From CAYPNF01 sp964411985 (GTDB lineage: Bacteria > Verrucomicrobiota > Verrucomicrobiia > Limisphaerales > J093), in the NCBI GenBank assembly GCA_964411985.1, contig CAYPNF010000094.1, positions 1 through 22,153 of the forward strand: DNA of 22,153 nt, given 5' to 3'. Both the position numbers and the translations under genes were made by a program. Positions 15,956 to 22,153 of the stretch are shown piece after piece (within the stretch, counting starts at the first letter, position 1; each line of letters opens with the position of its first letter). Below the pieces are notes generated by a model. It did no database searches, had not been told where the DNA came from, and saw only the letters and a list, made by a program, of their open reading frames with translations.

Positions 15956-16723
15956 TCAAACCCAACCGCGTAGCGCGTACACCCAGTAGCCGATGATCTC
16001 GTGGCAATAGGCACTCAACTGCTGGATAGCCTGCCAACGAGGAAAGGGACTCACGGGCCTCGGGTGGGCGATCTCTGACAAAGCGTCAAAATCGCAGGCA
16101 ACGCAGACAGGTTGCATGCCGAGCTTCCGGAAGATCGCTTCCGACCGACGCATATGGCTGGCCGACGTGACCAGGATGATTCGCTTCCACTGGAACTTCT
16201 GTGCGAGAGCGAGAGTGCGTGCGGCTTCGTCCCGCGTATTGGTGCAATGGCCCAGCAGGGCGATCGGCACATTCGTCATGCCCCATGTGCTAAGCCATCG
16301 CTTGACCAGTTCACCTTCGATGGGACGCTGGTCCCCCTTGCGCGGTCCACCCCCTCCCAGCACCAAGGCCCGGCCTTTGCCGCGACGAGCCAAATCGGCC
16401 GCCATCATGACGCGGTCGGCCGGGGACTCGAAGTTGACCCGTGCGGCATCATTCTCGGAAAATCTGAGAACTCCCCCCAGCATGACGATGGCATCCGCGG
16501 GCTCAAGTTTCTCGATGTCCACCCCGGCGTACGGACGTTCCAGCGTGGCCAGGATCCGGGAACTGATCGGGAGACTCCCGAGTAACGCGAGCAGGATCGC
16601 CGTGATCGTGGGCCAGAAGAGGCGATTCCACTGTGCGCGACGAATGCGCCACAGAGTTAGCATCACGATCCCGGCCCACAGGATGCCAAGAGGTTCTGTA
16701 GCCGTGTTGGTGAGGTCGCCCAT
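15956..16723 (-). CDS. YdcF/ElyC/SanA-like (DUF218) membrane protein
   Basis: The 255-residue protein has two N-terminal membrane segments (about 11-25 and 35-55) followed by a DUF218 domain. Family features are ADAIVMLGG, SPADRVMMAADLARRGKGRALVLGGGG, the LGHCTNTRDEA loop and IILVTSASHMRRS. Relatives in enterobacteria (ElyC, SanA) affect cell-envelope integrity and lipid-carrier metabolism, but no enzymatic reaction is assured for this one. It begins 3 bases after the GH2 stop codon, with its weak ribosome site (GAAG) inside the end of that gene. The two are therefore co-transcribed and probably translationally coupled. It converges with the S41 gene across a 22-base gap in which I see no clear terminator. 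Confidence 0.88.
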   Translation of the reverse strand: MGDLTNTATEPLGILWAGIVMLTLWRIRRAQWNRLFWPTITAILLALLGSLPISSRILATLERPYAGVDIEKLEPADAIVMLGGVLRFSENDAARVNFESPADRVMMAADLARRGKGRALVLGGGGPRKGDQRPIEGELVKRWLSTWGMTNVPIALLGHCTNTRDEAARTLALAQKFQWKRIILVTSASHMRRSEAIFRKLGMQPVCVACDFDALSEIAHPRPVSPFPRWQAIQQLSAYCHEIIGYWVYALRGWV

Positions 16724-16726
16724 CGT

Positions 16727-19567
16727 CTATTTCTTCAGCGTGAACACCAAGGTCGGATCCAACGGATACCTTCCGAACCGCTCCCCGTAGAGGGCAAGAC
16801 CGCCTGCCAGGCCCGGATCGACCTCAAAACGAACCGTGAGCTCTTGTTTCCGGGAAGCTTCCAGAAGGGCTGCCTCCGGGACGCTCGCTTGGATCAAGTA
16901 CCCGTAGGAACCGGCCTCCCGGAGCTTGCGGTCGCGGAGTTGGCTATGCCAGGAGAGGATGCCGCGATGATCAGCTGGATCGTCGGGCAGGTCAAACTGG
17001 CCTGCGGAGATTCCCGACACCCTGATCCGCACTGCGCTCGGATAGAGAGTGGTATCCGTCATGGGATAAGAATTGGGGTTCAGGCTGGGATCGAACGTAC
17101 CTTTGCCGAGCATGAAGTCGCCTTCCTGTTTGCTGGAGTCGTCTCGGTCCTTGCCATTCAAACGTTTGGCGGAAGCCTCGAACACCAGACTCGCACTGGC
17201 CACTTTTTCCGGATCCAAATCAGCCGGCCAGGGGATACGATATTCGAAATAGCCTTCCCCGGCTCCGTTCACTTTCAGACCATCCAGAACATTCCACTGT
17301 TTACCCGACCACTTCGCAGAGGCGAACGTGCCTGGCGCAAAGCGGAGAAGCCGAACGGAGGTCCCCTCGCGGTCGAGCGTTTCATCGCGTGGAGACAAGC
17401 CCTCCGACACCAGGTAGGTGGTGAAGTTACGGTGCAGCACGGTGCCCGCTGCATCCTCCAAGGTCAGAGTGAGCAGCGCGAGACATGGCTCAGCGGGCAT
17501 ATCCAGTTCGAGCGGATCGACCTCTTTTGACATCCAGGGGGCAAAAGGAATCGTCCGTTCGGCACGCGAGAAGTACTTGCGTTGGCCTAACGTATTCCAG
17601 CCTGAGAGCGTGGTCCGGAGGCGCAGGTTCTCCCCGGGTGAATGATCCGTCAGGAACGAGGCCCAAAGCGGCAGGGAAACATGTTCACCCGGCTTGACCG
17701 TCGTGCAAAGTTCCCCAGCTGGGGCGAGGTAGAATGCACTGTGCAAATCCCGCAGGCTCATGCCAGGGACCAGTTCGGCCAACCCGAGATCTTTTTCCGA
17801 GCGATCGAACCGATAGTAGCCGTTCCACTCATTGATGACGTCGTGATGCTCGGTATAGAGCCAGCCGCAGACTTTCGGATGTCGGCGGAACTCGTTCATC
17901 ATGATATGGTACTCCCAACTCCAATCCACGTCTCCGGTGCTCCCCTCGTAGCCCCAGACGTTGCCGCACTCGCTGTTCAGGAGCGGTTGATTGCCTTGCT
18001 TGCGCCCTCCAATGTAGTTCCACGTGGAGCCCGCATAGGTGTCCGCCGTCACTTGGTCGAGATGCTTTTTCCATTCAAAGCCGGGCAGGTAGGCGTGCCA
18101 GGAATTGATGTCGGTCTCGACGTGATCAAAATTGCAGGGGGAATTGTCCTCCACCAGCCGCGAGGGGTCGAGTTGTTTGGCCAATCGGTACATGGAGGCG
18201 ACCCACTCTTGAGTCTCGGGCAGGTAAGTCCGGTTGGTGCCGTTCTTGGTGAACAGGCCCCAGGTTTCGTTAAAGGGCACCCAGGCAAAGATGGAGGGAT
18301 GATTGAAATCCCGCTGAATCATCTGGCGCATGGCGTACTCGATTTCCCCACGCATTTCCGCATCGGGCTCGCCCCAGCTGTTAGGGACATCCGCCATGAC
18401 CAGCAAGCCCAGGCGATCTGCCCAATAGATCTTGCGCGGAACGTCCACTTTGACATGGAAACGATTGGCATTCAGTCCAATGCGCCGCGACCGAAGGATC
18501 TCATCCCGCATGAATTCATCGCTCGGGAAGGTGTAAAACCCTCCCGGATGATAGGATTGATCCAACGTGATCTGCAGATAGACTGGCTTGTTGTTCAGCG
18601 CGATGTAGGGATGCTCCGTCCCAGGCAGGTTGGTCACGCTGATCTTGCGCATGCCAAAGTACGACTTCACCCGATCCTGGCCCGTGCCACTGTGCAAGTT
18701 GGCCGTGAGTTCGTAGAGGAAGGGGTCTTCCAACGACCAGAGGTGCATCTTGGGAATGGATAAATCGAATTGGAAATCTTTGCTGCCACCTGGGATAGGC
18801 CGACTCACCTCCTGCATTTCGCCCGTGGCAAAAACCAGGGTGATCAGAGAACTTGAAGGCACCGCATCGCTGAAAGTGGCATCCACTGTCACTTTGCCTG
18901 AATCGATGTTTGGCGTAAAACGCAGGGACTTGAGATGCGTCAGGGGCCTTGCCTCCAGGTAAGCGGTTTGCCAGATGCCGCGTGCGTTGCCGTAGCCCTG
19001 TTTTCCCTCCAGTTTGAAGGCACGTTTCGCGTCGTCCACCCTCAGGATGACCTGCTGGGGTTGGCCAGGTTTTGCGGCGCTGGTGAGTTCGAACTCGAAG
19101 GGCGTGTACCCTCCCCGGTGCGAGCCTAGCGGCGTTCCATCAATCCATCCCTTGGTCTCCCAGTCGCAGGCGCCGATCACCAGAAAAACCCGCTGCCCGC
19201 TCCATTCCGCCGGAATCTGGATCGGCAGTGAATACCAGCCGATGGGTGCCTTGTCCTGCAGTTGGGAAAGCTCAGATCCCCAGGGGAAAGGGACCACCAC
19301 CGTGTCGGGGAAAGTGGTTTGTCCACGGAACCACTCCTCCTTCTCTCCCACATCCGACTCGTCAAACCGGAACGGCTTGGGCCCGTTCAAGTTCACCCAT
19401 TTCTCCCGCTCAAAATCGGGGCGAGGATGCTCGGGCAGCGGCACAGACACGGCTGTTTCAGCCAGAGCGGTGGGAACGGCGGGGAAGAGCCCCACGAGCA
19501 GCGCTGCGGAATACAGGAGTGCGCGGAGCAGAGAAGACTCGCGGATAACGCCAAGGTTCTGGTTCAT
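16727..19567 (-). CDS. Secreted glycoside hydrolase family 2 (beta-galactosidase/glucuronidase-like)
   Basis: This 946-residue exported glycosidase has a signal peptide ending near PTALAETA (about residue 37). A GH2 sugar-binding jelly-roll domain covers about 50-210 (WYSLPIQIPAEWSGQRVFLVIGACDWETKGWIDG). An Ig-like domain follows (about 215-310) and then the TIM barrel (about 315-600). The catalytic acid/base is E434 in SIFAWVPFNETWG, and the likely nucleophile is E533 in LLNSECGNVWGYEG. RFHVKVDVPRKIYWADRLGLLVMADVPNSWG is a typical barrel segment. The remaining 340 residues form further beta-rich domains. GH2 retaining chemistry is well supported; whether the substrate is a galactoside, glucuronide or mannoside cannot be told. 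No sugar transporter, sulfatase or regulator is adjacent. It is the first gene of a two-gene unit with the YdcF-like protein. Confidence 0.92.
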   Translation of the reverse strand: MNQNLGVIRESSLLRALLYSAALLVGLFPAVPTALAETAVSVPLPEHPRPDFEREKWVNLNGPKPFRFDESDVGEKEEWFRGQTTFPDTVVVPFPWGSELSQLQDKAPIGWYSLPIQIPAEWSGQRVFLVIGACDWETKGWIDGTPLGSHRGGYTPFEFELTSAAKPGQPQQVILRVDDAKRAFKLEGKQGYGNARGIWQTAYLEARPLTHLKSLRFTPNIDSGKVTVDATFSDAVPSSSLITLVFATGEMQEVSRPIPGGSKDFQFDLSIPKMHLWSLEDPFLYELTANLHSGTGQDRVKSYFGMRKISVTNLPGTEHPYIALNNKPVYLQITLDQSYHPGGFYTFPSDEFMRDEILRSRRIGLNANRFHVKVDVPRKIYWADRLGLLVMADVPNSWGEPDAEMRGEIEYAMRQMIQRDFNHPSIFAWVPFNETWGLFTKNGTNRTYLPETQEWVASMYRLAKQLDPSRLVEDNSPCNFDHVETDINSWHAYLPGFEWKKHLDQVTADTYAGSTWNYIGGRKQGNQPLLNSECGNVWGYEGSTGDVDWSWEYHIMMNEFRRHPKVCGWLYTEHHDVINEWNGYYRFDRSEKDLGLAELVPGMSLRDLHSAFYLAPAGELCTTVKPGEHVSLPLWASFLTDHSPGENLRLRTTLSGWNTLGQRKYFSRAERTIPFAPWMSKEVDPLELDMPAEPCLALLTLTLEDAAGTVLHRNFTTYLVSEGLSPRDETLDREGTSVRLLRFAPGTFASAKWSGKQWNVLDGLKVNGAGEGYFEYRIPWPADLDPEKVASASLVFEASAKRLNGKDRDDSSKQEGDFMLGKGTFDPSLNPNSYPMTDTTLYPSAVRIRVSGISAGQFDLPDDPADHRGILSWHSQLRDRKLREAGSYGYLIQASVPEAALLEASRKQELTVRFEVDPGLAGGLALYGERFGRYPLDPTLVFTLKK

Positions 19568-19620
19568 AGTAGTATGAGCCGGAGATTACCCGATCCCTAC
19601 CCGTTTGACCACCGAAAGTG

Positions 19621-19644
19621 CGTAGTCGCGGTCGGAAGACTACG
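19621..19644 (+). repeat. Hairpin segment, two clear copies and a variant
   Basis: CGTAGTC and GACTACG form a perfect 7-bp stem around GCGGTCGGAA. A near copy at 19862-19885 (ending GACTGCG) and a diverged one near 20434 also precede a reversed module C. The element therefore marks the start of each reversed composite unit. Confidence 0.7.
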
Positions 19645-20160
19645 ACAAATCTCCCCTCAGAAACCACGAATAACACGAATGGCACGAATGGGATGGCTAC
19701 CACAGAATGCGCAGAGGACACAGAACCCGGAGACGTCGAACCACGGATGACACAAATGACACTGATCAAGAGCCCGGATCCCGTAGCCGTGGTCGGCGGA
19801 CCGCGCAAGCCCCAGGCCCCCCCCCAGCAAGGTAGGGCGTCGGCCGCCGGACGCGCCGTTCCGTAGTCGCGGTCGGAAGACTGCGCTGAACTCTCCCGTG
19901 AGAAACCACGGATGACACGAATAACACGAATGACTGCGGAGGGTGAACCAAACCATTGATGACACAAATGACACTGATCCGGGGAGCGAGAATCTTCTTA
20001 TTCGTGTGATTCGTCTTATTCGTGGTTGCCCCAGCATCAGTGTGTTTTGTGTCATCAGTGGTTGAGAGCCCGGGTTCCCCTTCTGTGTCCTCCGTGTGTT
20101 CTGTGGTAGAATCCCTTCCCCATTCGTGCCATTCGTGTGATTCGTGGTTAAGTCGGGAAC

Positions 20161-20190
20161 GGCGGTCTGAGCCAGACGCGCCCTACCTTT
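20161..20190 (+). repeat. Linker hairpin D (first of four forward copies)
   Basis: The segment folds as GGCG-GTCTG, loop AGC, CAGAC, bulged G, CGCC, followed by CTACCTTT. Near-identical copies start at 20924, 21091 and 21258. Each follows a module C; the first three are followed by a module A, and the fourth runs into the dehydratase remnant. A reversed relative is at about 19830-19857. Confidence 0.8.
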
Positions 20191-20233
20191 CACAAATAAC
20201 GGGTTATCAGTGTCATTTCTGTGATCAGTGGTT

Positions 20234-20475
20234 ACCGTTCCTCTTCAGCCCCAGAAAACAGAAAACCCCGCCAAACAGGGCGGGGTATTCGATTTGTAGG
20301 ATACGATCTTTTGCTATTTCGAGAAAGAGCGTAGCAAGATTTTTCTCGAAGACAATACCTGAATTGGAGTACGGGCGTTTTTTTGGGGGGAGGATTCCAA
20401 CGCGGTCTACCGATCACGGCTTCGGGGACTCATGTAGTCGTCGCCGGAAGGCGGCGAGAGATTACCCTCCTGAGA
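20234..20475. other. Non-repeat island inside the repeat region
   Basis: This is the only part of the repeat region without module sequences. It contains the minus-strand terminator at 20265-20286. It also has a perfect 9-bp inverted repeat TTCGAGAAA (20318-20326) / TTTCTCGAA (20342-20350), interleaved with TTGCT (20311-20315) / AGCAA (20333-20337), and a T7-G6 run near 20378-20390. The 61-codon minus-strand frame crossing it has no recognisable product and no good start. Confidence 0.45.
20265..20286 (-). terminator. Candidate rho-independent terminator (minus strand)
   Basis: ACCCCGCC and GGCGGGGT form a perfect 8-bp stem around a 6-base loop. On the minus strand the stem runs into TTTCTGTTTTC, a typical U-rich tail. 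The plus-strand side (ATTCGATTTG) is less convincing. It would stop leftward transcription coming from the dehydratase remnant and the repeats, or end a small RNA in the island. Confidence 0.7.
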
Positions 20476-20652
20476 AACCACAAAGGACTCGAATTGCACG
20501 AATCACTGAGGAGGCCTACCACAGAATACACTGACCACACAGAACCCGGAGACGTTTAACCACGGATGACACAAATGACACTGATCAAGAACCCTGATCC
20601 CGTAGCCGTGGTCGGAAGACAGCGCAAACCCCACGACCCCCTAGGAAGGTAG

Positions 20653-20702
20653 GGACATCGCGCTGCGATGTCCGAGGGTGTATGGACGGCCCAGCGGTCC
20701 AT
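20653..20702. repeat. Two adjacent GC-rich hairpins
   Basis: GGACATCGC/GCGATGTCC (20653-20673) is a perfect 9-bp stem with a 3-base loop. ATGGAC/GTCCAT (20682-20702) is a 6-bp stem with a 9-base loop. They lie in the GC-rich linker between a reversed and a forward composite unit and look like REP-type hairpins. Confidence 0.6.
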
Positions 20703-20797
20703 CCCTACCAACAAAGAGGGGCAGTAGCAGGTAGGGGGATGAGGGGACGGAAACGGCGAGCTGCGGAGCCCGGCCCTACCAGTCAGTTCGCCGTCAA

Positions 20798-21290
20798 GAT
20801 CAGTGTCATTTGTGTTATCCGTGGTTAAGAGCCCGTTCCCCTTCTGTGTATTCCGTGTGTTCCGTGGTACGAAATCCCCTTCCCATTCGTGCCATTCGTG
20901 TGATTCGTGGTTTCTCTTGGAACGGCGGTCTGGGCCAGACGCGCCCTACCTTTCACAACGAACAGGTGATCAGTGTCATTTGTGTCATCAGTGGTTAAGA
21001 GCCCGTTCCCCTTCTGTGTATTCCGTGTGTTCTGTGGTAAAACCTCTCCCCATTCGTGTCATTCGTGTGATTCGTGGTTAACTTGGGAACGGCGGTCTGA
21101 GCCAGACGCGCCCTACCTTTCACAACTGACAGGTGATCAGTGTGATTTGTGTCATCAGTGGTTGAGAGCCGGTTCCCCTTCTGTGTCCTCCGTGTGTTCT
21201 GTGGTAGAATCCCTCCCCATTCGTGCAATTCGTGTGATTCGTGGTTTCTCTTGAATCGGCGGTCTGAGCCAGACGCGCCCTACCTTTAGG
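20798..21290 (+). repeat. Three tandem composite units of about 167-170 bp
   Basis: Units start at 20798, 20968 and 21135 and each has the order module A, module B, module C, hairpin D. Agreement between units is high in the modules and in hairpin D and lower in the short joins. The third unit ends in the stop codon of the dehydratase remnant rather than with the CACAAC join seen in the others. Confidence 0.88.
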
Positions 21291-21960
21291 TGAGGTATGG
21301 CTGATACTCCGGCACGGCGGCTTTGAGCTTCAGCTTCAGCTGGGTGGGATCAGCCTCGTGAAGATCCAAGGCCAGGGCAGTGAAATGCCCGCGGACCTGC
21401 TCCAAGGGCATGGGCTGGGAGACAAAACGCATGATCTTCGGATGCTGCGTCTCTTTCATGTTTTCTCCCTTGTGATTCAACTCTTCAAACAGCTTCTCCC
21501 CAGGGCGTAAACCCACGAACTGAATCTCAATATCCTCATCGGGACGCAACCCGCTCAGTTCGATCAACTGCCGGGCCAGGTCGACGATCTTCACCGGTTT
21601 GCCCATGTCCAGAACGAAGATCTCCCCGCCTTCACCCTGGGCCGCGCTTTGGAGCACCAGGCCCACCGCTTCCGGAATCGTCATGAAATAGCGGGTTACC
21701 TCCGGATGCGTCACTTTCACCGGACCACCGGCAGCAATCTGCTTCTTGAACGTGGGAATGACGCTGCCCGACGACCCCAACACATTGCCAAAACGGACCG
21801 CCATGCACTTGGTCTTGCCGCCTTTGTTCGCGTGCCTAGACTGCATGTAAATCTCGGCCAGCCGCTTGGTAGCCCCCATCACGTTGGTGGGATTGATCGC
21901 CTTATCCTTCGAGCTCATCACGAAGCACTCTGCGGCCAAATTCGCCAAGCCCTTCAGTTG
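21286..21960 (-). pseudogene. 5'-truncated nucleotide-sugar 4,6-dehydratase (CapD/FlaA1-like)
   Basis: The remaining 220 or so residues match the C-terminal half of polysaccharide-biosynthesis dehydratases that act on UDP-N-acetylglucosamine-type sugars. Recognisable are SSKDKAINPTNVMGATKR, AVRFGNVLGSSGSVIPTFKKQ, VTHPEVTRYFMTIPEAV, GEIFVLDMGKPVKIVDLA and VGLRPGEKLFEELNH. The N-terminal Rossmann motif and any membrane helices are missing, and a TAA (21961-21963) closes the frame just upstream. The only available starts are non-ATG (TTG at 21948), with no ribosome site. Residues before FVM (LANLAAEC) look a few positions short compared with the family. Its stop lies in the last unit of the repeat array. 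I read it as a remnant broken near 21950-21960; a short functional form is unlikely. Confidence 0.75.
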
Positions 21961-21994
21961 TTACCGCTTGCAGATCCCCACTTTTTCGATCCAC

Positions 21995-22153
21995 TTACCT
22001 TCCCACCTTTTCCTCTTCATCTGCACCTGTTAGTGGCGAGGTAGCGGATGCCCCGTCAGCGCGCATCAGAACTGGCTGTGCAATGGGTGAGAGGCTGTGT
22101 TCTTTCGCGCCTAGTTGCGCGCCACCTTTCGCGCCACCGCTTTCAGCAGCGAG
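21995..22153 (-). CDS. Unidentified open frame running off the right edge
   Basis: Reading leftward from the edge, 52 codons are open before a TAA at 21995-21997. The peptide is Ala/Gly-rich at first (AAESGGAKGGAQLGAKEHS) and acidic at the end (TGADEEEKVGR). It would be the C-terminal tail of a gene outside the window. I recognise no family. Its position directly upstream of the broken dehydratase would fit a gene that inserted there, but that is a guess. It may equally be non-coding. Confidence 0.3.
   Translation of the reverse strand, partial: LAAESGGAKGGAQLGAKEHSLSPIAQPVLMRADGASATSPLTGADEEEKVGR

Larger units (their letters stand above)
19568..21290. repeat. Intergenic array of 9-nt-periodic modules and hairpins
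   Basis: This 1.7-kb stretch has no credible gene. It holds three related module types, each 28 nt and made of three 9-nt iterations of the form (A/T)TYNGTGNN, with the last iteration ending GTGGT plus T or A. Forward copies of module A (ATCAGTGTCATTTGTGTCAT...) start at 20036, 20206, 20799, 20969 and 21136, and reverse copies at 19739, 19951 and 20558. Module B (TTCTGTGTATTCCGTGTGTT...) starts at 20081, 20842, 21012 and 21179, reversed at 19698 and 20517. Module C (ATTCGTGTCATTCGTGTGAT...) starts at 20000 (degenerate), 20122, 20885, 21052 and 21219, reversed at 19662, 19914 and 20476. GC-rich hairpin segments link them. The open frames seen here arise from the 9-nt period. Confidence 0.9.

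Noticed and set aside
17642..18763. 373-codon open frame on the plus strand
   Set aside because: It is antisense to the GH2 glycosidase, which has clear catalytic motifs; the peptide shows no recognisable family features.
20803..21254. Several 60-93 codon plus-strand frames rich in Ser-Cys and Val-Ile-Arg repeats
   Set aside because: They are translations of the 9-nt-periodic modules; no ribosome sites, and the period explains why stops are absent.
19662..21290. CRISPR array
   Set aside because: Modules occur in both orientations, the sequences between modules are themselves repeated, spacing is irregular, and no cas gene is present.

Overview
The window most resembles chromosomal DNA of a Verrucomicrobiota-type Gram-negative bacterium. 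This placement is an inference from style: high GC, an RND efflux pair, secreted PHP, S41 and GH2 proteins, a MARPLRIE-type RAYT transposase, and intergenic arrays of short GTG-rich repeats of a kind I associate with that phylum. There is no rRNA or marker gene here to prove it, and I saw no tRNA, rRNA, CRISPR array or phage structural gene.

Region 1 (1-3242). An L-lactate dehydrogenase gene lies between a broken RAYT fragment (1-203) and a complete RAYT unit (1214-2327) that has short inverted end sequences. A gluQ-type tRNA-modifying enzyme follows. Region 2 (3291-9969, all +). A lipoprotein-type membrane fusion protein and an RND permease form an efflux operon. A SUI1/eIF1-like factor follows, then a tightly coupled secreted metallohydrolase of the PHP (CehA/McbA-like) type. 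Region 3 (9966-12830, all -). A SPFH membrane scaffold gene is followed by a ribbon-helix-helix gene and then a SprA-like protein with an HEAAH motif. Upstream of these is a separate FkbM methyltransferase gene flanked by a perfect 20-bp direct repeat.

Region 4 (13054-19567). A large secreted protein joins an S41 (tail-specific/tricorn-like) protease core, an Ig-like domain and a LolA-like C-terminal domain. It converges on a two-gene minus-strand unit made of a secreted GH2 glycosidase and, 3 bp downstream, a YdcF/ElyC-like membrane protein. Region 5 (19568-21290). This is a 1.7-kb gene-free repeat region holding at least 22 copies of three related 28-nt modules, each built from three 9-nt iterations, in both orientations. 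They are interspersed with hairpins, and the region ends in three tandem composite units of about 167-170 bp. A non-repeat island inside it carries a strong minus-strand terminator hairpin and a possible pseudoknot. Region 6 (21286-22153, -). A 5'-truncated nucleotide-sugar dehydratase (CapD/FlaA1-like) remnant has its stop codon in the last repeat unit. An unidentified open frame runs off the right edge.

The window reads as ordinary chromosome repeatedly invaded or rearranged by small repeats. The most noteworthy items are the 9-nt-periodic module array, the SPFH/RHH pair with a promoter-overlapping inverted repeat, the repeat-flanked FkbM gene, the S41-Ig-LolA fusion, and two places where conserved residues appear lost through T-to-G changes in G-rich DNA.
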